Assembly: GCA_018644745.1 (NCBI GenBank)
Contig: JABGPX010000200.1
Span: 1-7,212, forward strand
From: Spirochaetales bacterium
GTDB taxonomy: Bacteria; Spirochaetota; Spirochaetia; ARS1246
Length of the DNA: 7,212 bases
Reading direction: 5' to 3'
This document shows positions 1 to 5,131 of the stretch, piece after piece. The stretch's first letter is position 1; each line of letters starts with the position of its first letter. The translations under genes and the position numbers were made by a program. Below the pieces are notes generated by a model that saw nothing but the letters and a program-made list of their open reading frames with translations, was not told the origin of the DNA and searched no databases.

Positions 1-1
1 A

Positions 2-298
2 TTCCTTCTGCCCGGGGCCTATATCACAGTGAAAGATCTATTCACGTTACTCAGCAATATTACCGGGAGGAAGCCTCCTGCGATTATTATTCCGGTAAAG
101 CTCACTTCTCTTATTGGATTGCTCGCGGAAGTTACTAACCGCATTCTTGGCAGGCAGCCCCGCTACACAAGAAAATCCTTGAAAATCCTCACATTAGGTG
201 TGCGTGTGAGCGGCGAATTGGCAAAAGAGCGGCTTGGTTATGCGCCTCGTTCGGCAAAAGAGTCTCTTCTTGATACAATTCAGTGGCTGGAGGAATAA
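2..298 (+). CDS. NAD(P)-dependent epimerase/dehydratase (extended SDR), C-terminal fragment
   Basis: The reading frame is open from the window edge (base 2) to TAA at 296-298, giving 98 residues; the true start lies upstream. The visible part has the usual substrate-domain tail of extended SDR reductases related to dihydroflavonol reductase, 3-beta-HSD and HpnA-like proteins: an LPG-AYITVKDLF segment, where these enzymes carry a GG-xxxT-xxE/D motif, then an LLSxITGRKPP helix, and near the end ERLGYAPRSAKESLLDTIQWL, the typical LGY-P-xxxxEALxDTVxWL ending. The Rossmann fold and catalytic YxxxK lie outside the window, so the substrate cannot be judged. A GTG at 29 could be mistaken for a start, but the family-like sequence upstream of it shows that this is the interior of a longer gene. 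It converges on the 5-alpha-reductase-like gene 10 bp away. Confidence 0.85.
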   Translation, partial: FLLPGAYITVKDLFTLLSNITGRKPPAIIIPVKLTSLIGLLAEVTNRILGRQPRYTRKSLKILTLGVRVSGELAKERLGYAPRSAKESLLDTIQWLEE

Positions 299-308
299 TG
301 TCCGGTTA

Positions 309-1067
309 TTACAAGACCAGCGGAATAACTGCTTTTCGTTCCTTCGGGTAATTTTGAAAGGTATCGTTATACCAGCGGTGATGTGAAATACCCCTTGGGA
401 GTAGATTGGCGATGGTGAAAACCGCAAACGCAAGACCAGCCGTCGACCAGGTCGCAAGCGCCCATCCGCACCACTGTACGATCTCACCGAGGTAATTTGG
501 AGCCGACACAAAGCGGTACATCCCTCCCATGGGGATCTTGTATCCTCTCTCTGTCTGCCTGCGCAGGAGTCGAAGGGTGCGGTCGCTGTGGATATGAATA
601 ATGAGGCCGGCTATAAAAAGGGCGATACCCGTTATAAATCGGGGATCAGCAAACCAGGACATCTCGTAAAGAATCCCTCTGTGAAATAGAGACCACCCAT
701 TTACATACCCGTTTGCAGAATTGAAAAAAAGAGCGATAAGCACCAGGAGAATTGGGAACGCTTTGGTGCCTCCTTTCATAAGCAGCGGATAGAGAAAGGT
801 GCGGTACATATAGTGCACCTGCCAGAGAAGAAGGAATATGAAAGGCGGAAGGCTTCTCTGCTCAGAGGTAATAAACAGGACTATAATGATGATTACCGCG
901 GGTGCTTCCATTACTATCCAGGCTTTACGAGCCGAAATACTCGGTCCCCATCCCTGCCGCATATAACGACCGTACGGTGCCTTGATGAAAACCAGCAGGA
1001 TAAAAGAGAGGGCAGCCGACGTGAATATTGATATGATCAGAGCCCGGTAAATGGTATCGCTATTCAT
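309..1067 (-). CDS. 3-oxo-5-alpha-steroid 4-dehydrogenase (steroid 5-alpha-reductase) family membrane protein
   Basis: This 252-residue integral membrane protein has the length and landmarks of the SRD5A family, which uses NADPH to reduce the double bond next to a ketone in steroids or other enoyl lipids. Visible landmarks are APYGRY near residue 30, MEAPA around 53-57 with the family glutamate E54, WQVHYMYRT at 82-90 with Y86, the cofactor-site block PMGGMYRFVSAPNYLGEIVQW at about 179-199, ALATWS at 203-208, and a C-terminal HHRWYNDTFQNYPKERKAVIP. Hydrophobic stretches at roughly 8-28, 57-67, 104-116, 144-158 and 200-222 fit a multi-span inner-membrane protein. The ATG at 1067 follows GGAG with normal spacing. 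It is the last gene of the leftward series after the barrel and small-protein genes. Its substrate in this organism is unknown; fatty-acyl or isoprenoid lipids are as likely as sterols. Confidence 0.9.
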   Translation of the reverse strand: MNSDTIYRALIISIFTSAALSFILLVFIKAPYGRYMRQGWGPSISARKAWIVMEAPAVIIIIVLFITSEQRSLPPFIFLLLWQVHYMYRTFLYPLLMKGGTKAFPILLVLIALFFNSANGYVNGWSLFHRGILYEMSWFADPRFITGIALFIAGLIIHIHSDRTLRLLRRQTERGYKIPMGGMYRFVSAPNYLGEIVQWCGWALATWSTAGLAFAVFTIANLLPRGISHHRWYNDTFQNYPKERKAVIPLVL

Positions 1068-1101
1068 GATGTACTCCGCAGAGTCGCTCTAACTCGGGAT
1101 A

Positions 1102-1120
1102 GATCCATCGTAAATGGATC
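1102..1120. other. Intergenic 7-bp perfect hairpin
   Basis: GATCCAT at 1102-1108 and ATGGATC at 1114-1120 are exact inverted repeats around a 5-nt loop, in the 81-bp gap between the small conserved gene and the 5-alpha-reductase gene. No T-run follows on either strand, so it is not a canonical rho-independent terminator. It could be a protein-binding site or an mRNA processing/stability hairpin. The role is unknown. Confidence 0.4.
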
Positions 1121-1148
1121 GTATTGGTTTGGATACTGCCGTGGCTGT

Positions 1149-1436
1149 CTAGCCGAAGATTTCTTTCACAAGGGAATCCCATTCTTCATCTAAGCTGCCG
1201 GAGAACTCGGCCCGTCCCGCCCTTCGATACCAGTATCCTGCGTTCCCAAGATCGCCCTCTTTTCTGTGCAGATATGCATGGACCGCGCTGCCCAGTGCCT
1301 GGGGTATGTCTTGTACAATGGTATGGGCCTCATCCCAATCCCCGTTTTTTTCTAACCAAAGAGCCGTGGATTCTCGGCTGATATCCGCCGGCGGGGCATC
1401 TGATGATAAGGAACTCATAAAATCGGCATATTTCAT
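1149..1436 (-). CDS. Small conserved protein of unknown function
   Basis: This 95-residue soluble protein has no signal peptide or membrane segment. It contains a motif I recognise as recurring in uncharacterised small proteins of many bacteria: LEKNGDWDEAHTIVQDI (about 29-45) followed by HAYLHRKEGDLGNAGYWYRRAGR (about 53-75). The pattern suggests a compact helical, TPR-like fold, but no function is established to my knowledge. ATG at 1436 is preceded by a strong AGGAGGT Shine-Dalgarno 4-5 nt upstream, which fixes the start. It ends in TAG at 1149-1151. It lies between the barrel-protein gene (about 70 bp upstream) and the 5-alpha-reductase gene, in the same orientation, so co-transcription is plausible. 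Confidence 0.85.
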   Translation of the reverse strand: MKYADFMSSLSSDAPPADISRESTALWLEKNGDWDEAHTIVQDIPQALGSAVHAYLHRKEGDLGNAGYWYRRAGRAEFSGSLDEEWDSLVKEIFG

Positions 1437-1453
1437 AACGACCTCCTGTCGAA

Positions 1454-1503
1454 AGCGGCTCCGCTCACCTCTGCGCGCGTCGCTGCGCGCGCCGCTACGC
1501 GCG
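1454..1503. repeat. GC-rich 12-bp tandem repeat with internal palindromes
   Basis: Two adjacent 12-mers, GCGCGCGTCGCT (1473-1484) and GCGCGCGCCGCT (1485-1496), differ at one position, and a third partial copy (ACGCGCG, 1497-1503) runs almost to the stop codon of the barrel-protein gene. A separate interrupted palindrome, AGCGGCTCCGCT, lies at 1454-1465. The GCGCGC cores are self-complementary, so RNA or single-stranded DNA could form hairpins. The block fills most of the gap between two genes on the same strand, starting 2 bp after the TGA of one and ending 17 bp before the ATG of the next. It is much more GC-rich than its neighbours. Confidence 0.7.
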
Positions 1504-1505
1504 TA

Positions 1506-2102
1506 TCAGAAATTGAATGTCAGGCCCGTGCTCAATCCCGGACTAAAGGACCAGTTAAAAATCTCAAAATGGGCGGCAAGCCACGGCAGCAGGAAATATC
1601 TAATCCCGGCGGCGGTGGTGAAGCCGATACTGTTGGATGGGATTGGGGGAGGTGAGATCTCATAGGGACCGGAATGGGAAATGATGTCATAAACTGGGCC
1701 GAAACCCGCGTAAAAATCGAAATTTTCTAGAAATGGCAGGGTGTGTGCCTGGAGATTGTCAAATGAAAGATGAATTATCCCAAGAGCACCGATACCTATA
1801 TGAATCCATCCGGAAGGATCTACGGTGTCTTTGTTCTCAAATTTGGTGATAAGGCTGCGAAGAGAGACACCGAGATCCAAGGGGACAAAGTCCTCAATAC
1901 GGTAGCTGGCGACGATGAGATCCAGGGCCGGCATAGCAGCAGGCTTAAATCCGTAGCTGAGACCACCGGACAGCGATATCGCAAAATCCCAGGTCTCATA
2001 GGTCGATTCCCAAACCGCGTCACCCGTATTTGTTTCCGCGGTAATTGCTACAGGGAGAAAAAGAAGAAGAATCAATAGAACAACACCAATAAGATTTTTC
2101 AT
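1506..2102 (-). CDS. Exported beta-barrel-like outer membrane protein
   Basis: This 198-residue protein starts with a clear Sec signal peptide: MKNL, a leucine/isoleucine-rich core to about residue 18, and a likely cleavage after AITA near residue 22. The mature part alternates polar and hydrophobic/aromatic residues in short strands separated by glycines, for example FAISLSGGLSYGF, WIHIGIGALGIIHLSF, FDFYAGFGPVYDI, IGFTTAAGIRYFLLPW. It ends in TGLTFNF, a C-terminal aromatic residue as required for BAM-dependent outer membrane insertion. The size suits an 8-stranded barrel. No specific family is recognised. ATG at 2102 follows GGAG with about 8 nt spacing. It is the first gene of the leftward chromosomal series. 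It could instead be a periplasmic beta-rich protein. Confidence 0.8.
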   Translation of the reverse strand: MKNLIGVVLLILLLFLPVAITAETNTGDAVWESTYETWDFAISLSGGLSYGFKPAAMPALDLIVASYRIEDFVPLDLGVSLRSLITKFENKDTVDPSGWIHIGIGALGIIHLSFDNLQAHTLPFLENFDFYAGFGPVYDIISHSGPYEISPPPIPSNSIGFTTAAGIRYFLLPWLAAHFEIFNWSFSPGLSTGLTFNF

Positions 2103-2269
2103 AACCGACTCCGTAACCTTTCAGTATCGGGCACCTCTATGTACCGCTGCTTTGACCAGCACACATGCGAAAAACCCCGATTTTATAAGCGAAACCATTC
2201 TGTCGGCAGAACAAAATGTGGGTTTTTCGATGTGCCCCATGTTGTGCTCATGATACATGATTTGCAAAT
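2103..2269. promoter_or_regulatory. Upstream region of the barrel-protein gene with long inverted repeat
   Basis: This is the noncoding gap between the barrel-protein start and the tRNA terminator, and it should hold the promoter of the leftward series. Its main structure is an exact 10-bp inverted repeat, CGAAAAACCC (2168-2177) and GGGTTTTTCG (2220-2229), which extends outward by five more pairs with one bulged base (CACAT at 2162-2166 with ATGTG at 2230-2234). Inside the 42-nt spacer a small hairpin TTCTG-TCGG-CAGAA (2198-2211) nests within it. On the minus strand TATAAA near 2187-2182 could be a -10 box, but no convincing -35 box is seen. The structure could act as an operator pair or a leader RNA; neither is proven. 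Confidence 0.4.
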
Positions 2270-2300
2270 AAAAAAAACCGCCTGCTAAGATCGCAGACGG
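2270..2300 (-). terminator. Rho-independent terminator of the original tRNA-Phe gene
   Basis: Read leftward, an 8-bp stem (2300-2293 with 2285-2278; CCGTCTGC pairing with GCAGGCGG, one G-U) encloses a 7-nt loop and is followed at once by eight T residues (2277-2270). It sits 8 bp beyond the tRNA 3' end at 2309 in the same orientation, so it most likely ended transcription of the tRNA before the element integrated. This supports placing the chromosomal flank on the left. Confidence 0.85.
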
Positions 2301-2308
2301 CTCTTTCG

Positions 2309-2352
2309 TGCCGCCGAACAGAATCGAACTGTTGACACGAGGATTTTCAGTC
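2309..2352 (-). other. tRNA-Phe 3' half: attachment-site scar (att)
   Basis: Read leftward, this stretch is the 3' part of a tRNA: anticodon loop CTGAAAA (2350-2344; anticodon GAA, Phe), 3' anticodon stem TCCTC, variable loop GTGTC, a perfect T-arm with AACAG/CTGTT stem and TTCGATT loop (2333-2317), acceptor strand CGGCGGC and discriminator A (2309). CCA is not encoded. The 5' half is absent: no GCCGCCG partner or D-arm occurs to the right, and the 5' anticodon stem matches for only two bases (2351-2352). A tRNA 3' end truncated in or near the anticodon arm beside phage genes is the hallmark of the element-distal att copy left by integrase-mediated insertion. The fragment cannot work as a tRNA. 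The intact tRNA-Phe should lie at the other end of the element. Confidence 0.8.
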
Positions 2353-2650
2353 GCTATCTGCGTCACATGCGTGTCGTGCTTTTTCGTATCAAAACGTTGC
2401 TAATTGTATTTGACGAAAATACTTATGTCAATCGATTGCGATCAAGTGGTTTTGGGCGTATCAGGTAGTATCATCGAAAACGGTCACACTTTGGTCACAC
2501 TTAGGCACAATGGAATTTAGGTATAAATCCAATTTATCTATTTATATGTCATAGATCGTCACCACGCGATTCGGAAATAGAATGGTATCATTTATAGGAT
2601 TTAGAAAATGCATGCGAAGGCTCTAACGGCCTAAAGGGTAGAGGGCAATT
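2353..2650. other. Noncoding element arm next to the att site
   Basis: I see no convincing gene in these roughly 300 bp. The stretch is AT-rich with many stops. It holds an 11-bp tandem repeat (listed separately) and a short TTGAC...GTCAA inverted repeat around 2420. Position and content fit an attP arm where integrase and excision factors would bind. No promoter with both boxes was found. Confidence 0.45.
2482..2502. repeat. Tandem GGTCACACTT repeat, possible integrase arm-type sites
   Basis: GGTCACACTT occurs at 2482-2491 and again at 2493-2502, an 11-bp period of about one helical turn. The pair lies about 130 bp inside the tRNA att scar. Phage tyrosine integrases bind short direct repeats in the attP arms at such distances, so these could be arm-type sites. 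That is inference from position and spacing only. Confidence 0.45.
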
Positions 2651-2684
2651 AAAAAGCCGGCACGAATCGTTGACCCGCGCCGGC
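2651..2684 (-). terminator. Rho-independent terminator of the packaging operon
   Basis: Read leftward, GCCGGCGCG (2684-2676) pairs with CGTGCCGGC (2664-2656) in a 9-bp stem with one G-U, around an 11-nt loop, followed by five T residues (2655-2651). It lies about 40 bp after the stop of the last leftward element gene and closes the operon. Confidence 0.85.
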
Positions 2685-2722
2685 AAAGGAAACATGGCCA
2701 TGGCTATAGCCAAAAAAACTAT

Positions 2723-3463
2723 TTAACTGGCGATATCCTGGATCGTTGGCGAAGTGTCGCCAAGGAGATCCGCGACGTGGACAACCTGGTGCGAGTCTGA
2801 ACCAGCGAAGTAATATGGAATCTCGCCGGGCTTCAAACTGACTAATTGTTCAAGTTCCTTAATAATCTTCACGCCGTCCGCGTCGGCCAGGTGCGCCGGT
2901 ATCGTCTCCCGGACTTCGGCTGCCTTCGCGTTTGTGCGGTCACTGATTGCGCCAAGTACAAGTAGATCTGCGCGACCGTAGCCCCGCCTCTCGAATCCAT
3001 TTAGGATGCTCATTGCCTCGGACTCCATTATGCGGGAGTGGCGCAATTTGGATTCTTCGAGTGCCAACAATTGGCGCGTTGCGGTGCCGATCGGCGTTTC
3101 AATGGCGTGTTTTGCTTTTCGCTCATCGATTTTCTTTGAAATTTCCCGGACTCTTTTTATTCGGCGGGTTTCTACGCTTTTGATCAACTCGGAGAAAACG
3201 GATGATTCAAAATTGCGTTTCTCCTGTGAACTCAGATTGTTGAGGTTGATTCTACGAATTTTGCCTTCCGCTGCTTCGACGTCGGCCATTGCAGATTCGA
3301 GATCCGGCGAATTGACAACACGCTCCGCCTTAAGATGCGCAGAAATTTCCGCGCCCTGCGGATTCCTCGGAGCCGTCATGGTGTACACCGCATCTCCGGC
3401 TATTACGGTTGAATGCCGTGCAAGGCGTTGAATAATTTTGTCCTCTAAATCTAAATATTTCAT
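2723..3463 (-). CDS. Hypothetical helical phage-element protein
   Basis: I do not recognise this 246-residue protein. It is soluble and mostly helical by appearance, with a highly charged, probably coiled-coil middle (about 60-150; for example KSVETRRIKRVREISKKIDERKAKHA) and a more globular C-terminal part with RADLLVLGAIS, KPGEIPYYFAGSD and HVADLLGD. There is no signal peptide, membrane segment or Cys cluster. ATG at 3463 follows a GGGAGGG-type Shine-Dalgarno about 3-4 nt upstream, and the gene begins 9 bp after the terminase nuclease stop, so it is co-transcribed. In ordinary tailed phages the gene after TerL is usually the portal, but this is much too short and shows no portal features. 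It could be a scaffold- or head-associated protein or an accessory factor of the element. It ends with TAA just upstream of the operon terminator. Confidence 0.75.
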   Translation of the reverse strand: MKYLDLEDKIIQRLARHSTVIAGDAVYTMTAPRNPQGAEISAHLKAERVVNSPDLESAMADVEAAEGKIRRINLNNLSSQEKRNFESSVFSELIKSVETRRIKRVREISKKIDERKAKHAIETPIGTATRQLLALEESKLRHSRIMESEAMSILNGFERRGYGRADLLVLGAISDRTNAKAAEVRETIPAHLADADGVKIIKELEQLVSLKPGEIPYYFAGSDSHQVVHVADLLGDTSPTIQDIAS

Positions 3464-3472
3464 CTTCCCTCC

Positions 3473-4270
3473 CTATAGATATGGATCGTTTTTGAATGTC
3501 CGGTACCCTGTTTTGCCGTACACAAGCTCGCCCGATAGAGCATATGATATGCTGTCCAAAATGTGATTTTGTTCATCGATTGGAACCGGCAATATGGCGT
3601 CGTTTCTGTCCTTTTGCCATCGGTAACTACTTAGCTCCATGAGCAAGTTTTCACACCGTGGATGCACTACGATCAAATATGTTTGAAGAGCGTCGATACG
3701 CTCCTTTATCTGGATCTTTTTACATGATTGCGCGTTGATAGCGCAATCTCGTAAATGGTCTATGACATCAGGTCTCGCATTATCCACTTGTACGGGCCAA
3801 CCTTCACCCGTTCGCGGTATGCATTCCTTTAGCCGTTTCCCGATTTCGGTAAGTTTCAGTTTTCTTTGATACAGCTCGTTAATTGCGAAAATGCGTTTAT
3901 TCTTTTCGTCAAAATAAAGCTCGATACCCGCGCATGGATCAACCCATCCGTGGTCGAATCCACAAAAAAAACTGTTTTCGATTTTCTGGTATTGCCGGAA
4001 CCGCCGTTCTCGCTGATCCTTCCGGAAGCCGGAATGCCCGACATGGACGGCTGATTTCAGCTCTTCGATTACCTCATCGATATCAAAGTCTTCAGTCACG
4101 AAATTGTGAAATATTATTTCGTCCGTGGTTTTCCATAAATCCCCATTCCATATGCTTGCTGCTGTAATTGGGTCGCGGTCGAAGTCACGGGTAGCCTCGG
4201 CGGTCATCACATCCGGACACCAACAATTATCTCGATACGTAAGTCTGACAAGTTCAACATCATCCAGCAT
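3473..4270 (-). CDS. terL (C-terminal part): Terminase large subunit, nuclease domain (separate polypeptide)
   Basis: This 265-residue protein matches the C-terminal half of PBSX-type large terminases. Residues 6-60 resemble the linker after the ATPase (ELVRLTYRDNCWCPD, later IWNGDLWKTTDEIIFHNF). The RNase H-like nuclease follows, with the three expected metal-binding acids: D106 in CGFDHGWVDP, D163 in VQVDNARPDVIDHLRD, and D239 in NHILDSISYAL, plus the YRWQKD strand at 216-221. It would cut concatemeric DNA during headful or site-specific packaging. It overlaps the ATPase ORF by 11 nt in another frame. Its ATG at 4270 has its own AGGAG 7 nt upstream (4282-4278), embedded in ATPase codons for QEF, so independent initiation is credible. 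All catalytic residues are intact, which argues against old decay. Confidence 0.88.
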   Translation of the reverse strand: MLDDVELVRLTYRDNCWCPDVMTAEATRDFDRDPITAASIWNGDLWKTTDEIIFHNFVTEDFDIDEVIEELKSAVHVGHSGFRKDQRERRFRQYQKIENSFFCGFDHGWVDPCAGIELYFDEKNKRIFAINELYQRKLKLTEIGKRLKECIPRTGEGWPVQVDNARPDVIDHLRDCAINAQSCKKIQIKERIDALQTYLIVVHPRCENLLMELSSYRWQKDRNDAILPVPIDEQNHILDSISYALSGELVYGKTGYRTFKNDPYL

Positions 4271-4925
4271 TTACAAACTCCTGGAAAACCGCATCATCCG
4301 CATATCTGGGATTAATCAGAAATATGATCCGACTACCTTCATCACGGATAGACGGTCGAAGTATCTGCAATGAAACCTTACTTATTGTTTGGGACTCTTC
4401 CACTAAACAATAGCGAATCCCCTCAATGCTTTTTATTGAGTTCTCGACTCTGTCCCTGCGTAAACCTTTGAACAAGATTTCCGATCCGTTGAGGACGCAT
4501 GTAATTTTGTTCTGAAATATCTCGAAACATTCGGAGAGATAATCATCATTACGGATTAAAAGGCAGAGTAGTGAATACATGCTTTCTGAGAGTGAAATAA
4601 GCGTTTCTCTGGCTATTAAAATCCGGCAGGCTTCTGTTAATGATTTCATTAGAATCCAACGCGCTGCCCCATGGCTCTTTCCAGCAGATCTACCAGAAAG
4701 TATGACCCCGTATCGTTTTTTACTGAAAAAGGCAGGTAACATTTTATCGATAAAATCAAAATAAAAACCTTCTTTGATTTCCTGTGTCGGTGTGCCGGTG
4801 GCTGTATAAATCTGCACCTGGTTGCTGTTGGCATCATAACCACGGGCAAGGATTGGACGGCTTTCTCCGATCTGGTTTTTCAACTGCGTTATGTCTCTGC
4901 GAATTCCATCGATTTCGTTTTTCAT
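4260..4925 (-). CDS. terL (N-terminal part): Terminase large subunit, ATPase domain (separate polypeptide)
   Basis: This is the packaging motor half of a PBSX-type large terminase, 221 residues from ATG 4925. Residues 71-84 hold the Walker A region YGVILSGRSAGKS, with K83 and S84; the first glycine of the usual GGRxxGKS is serine. A Walker B-like strand with acidic pair is at 171-178 (RYCLVEES), and the coupling motif FLINP is at 202-206, followed by RYADDAVFQEFV, the usual end of the ATPase domain. The protein then stops (TGA, 4262-4260), where normal terminases run on into the nuclease. I chose ATG 4925 because it forms an ATGA overlap with the preceding gene and has GGGGA upstream; an in-frame TTG at 4964 would add 13 residues but lacks a good binding site. 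It acts with the nuclease ORF, or the two could be joined by +1 frameshifting. Confidence 0.88.
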   Translation of the reverse strand: MKNEIDGIRRDITQLKNQIGESRPILARGYDANSNQVQIYTATGTPTQEIKEGFYFDFIDKMLPAFFSKKRYGVILSGRSAGKSHGAARWILMKSLTEACRILIARETLISLSESMYSLLCLLIRNDDYLSECFEIFQNKITCVLNGSEILFKGLRRDRVENSIKSIEGIRYCLVEESQTISKVSLQILRPSIRDEGSRIIFLINPRYADDAVFQEFVNAG

Positions 4926-5131
4926 GGACAATCCCCGGGCGTCCGATGATTGCGCTCGTAGCAATCATTTTTAATCGAACAAAAGCGACACTTCGCAGAA
5001 TTGCGAAACTTCCGATATCGCCGCCGCCAGTAAAAGAAATTACCGATCGACAGAATTCTATCCCAAACGATCCGGTCAAATTTGTTTTCATAGATATAAT
5101 TAACTTTTCCATCTCTGATTTCTTTAATCAT
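4922..5131 (-). CDS. Small Cys-rich protein of the packaging operon
   Basis: This 69-residue basic protein overlaps both neighbours by ATGA junctions (5131-5128 and 4925-4922). That, more than any homology, supports it over the longer competing frame here (4834-5112). Its C-terminal third contains C48-x2-C51-x5-C57 and later H62 and C68, a spacing that could bind zinc; the middle is very basic (YWRRRYRKFRNSAK, 34-47). A small zinc-ribbon-like, nucleic-acid-binding protein is a fair guess, and its place just before the terminase ATPase suggests a packaging or regulatory accessory role. The start ATG 5131 follows GGTGG by 4 nt. No family is recognised. Confidence 0.65.
   Translation of the reverse strand: MIKEIRDGKVNYIYENKFDRIVWDRILSIGNFFYWRRRYRKFRNSAKCRFCSIKNDCYERNHRTPGDCP

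Noticed and set aside
294..310. AATAA/TTATT inverted repeat between the convergent SDR and reductase genes as a bidirectional terminator
   Set aside because: The stem is only five A-T pairs with no GC content, too weak to call a terminator.
1471..1503. A CRISPR-like array in the GC-rich repeat block
   Set aside because: The 12-bp units are directly adjacent with no spacers; it is a simple tandem repeat.
2121..2366. An 81-codon leftward frame over the tRNA scar and terminator
   Set aside because: It runs through the terminator hairpin and the tRNA fragment, so it is a chance frame.
2309..2382. A functional tRNA-Phe gene
   Set aside because: There is no acceptor 5' strand, no D-arm and a broken anticodon stem; only the 3' half exists.
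2701..2717. GGCTATAGCC palindrome followed by seven A residues as a second terminator
   Set aside because: On the strand of the leftward operon the T-run precedes the palindrome, and rightward there is no gene to terminate and no T-run.
3006..3431. A 141-codon rightward frame opposite the 246-residue gene
   Set aside because: It is antisense to a gene with good start, operon context and terminator, and its composition is that of a reverse-strand shadow.
4834..5112. A 92-codon leftward frame overlapping the Cys-rich gene and the start of the terminase ATPase
   Set aside because: It overlaps deeply with the ATPase coding region and lacks the ATGA junctions shown by the 4922-5131 frame; the protein has no recognisable features.
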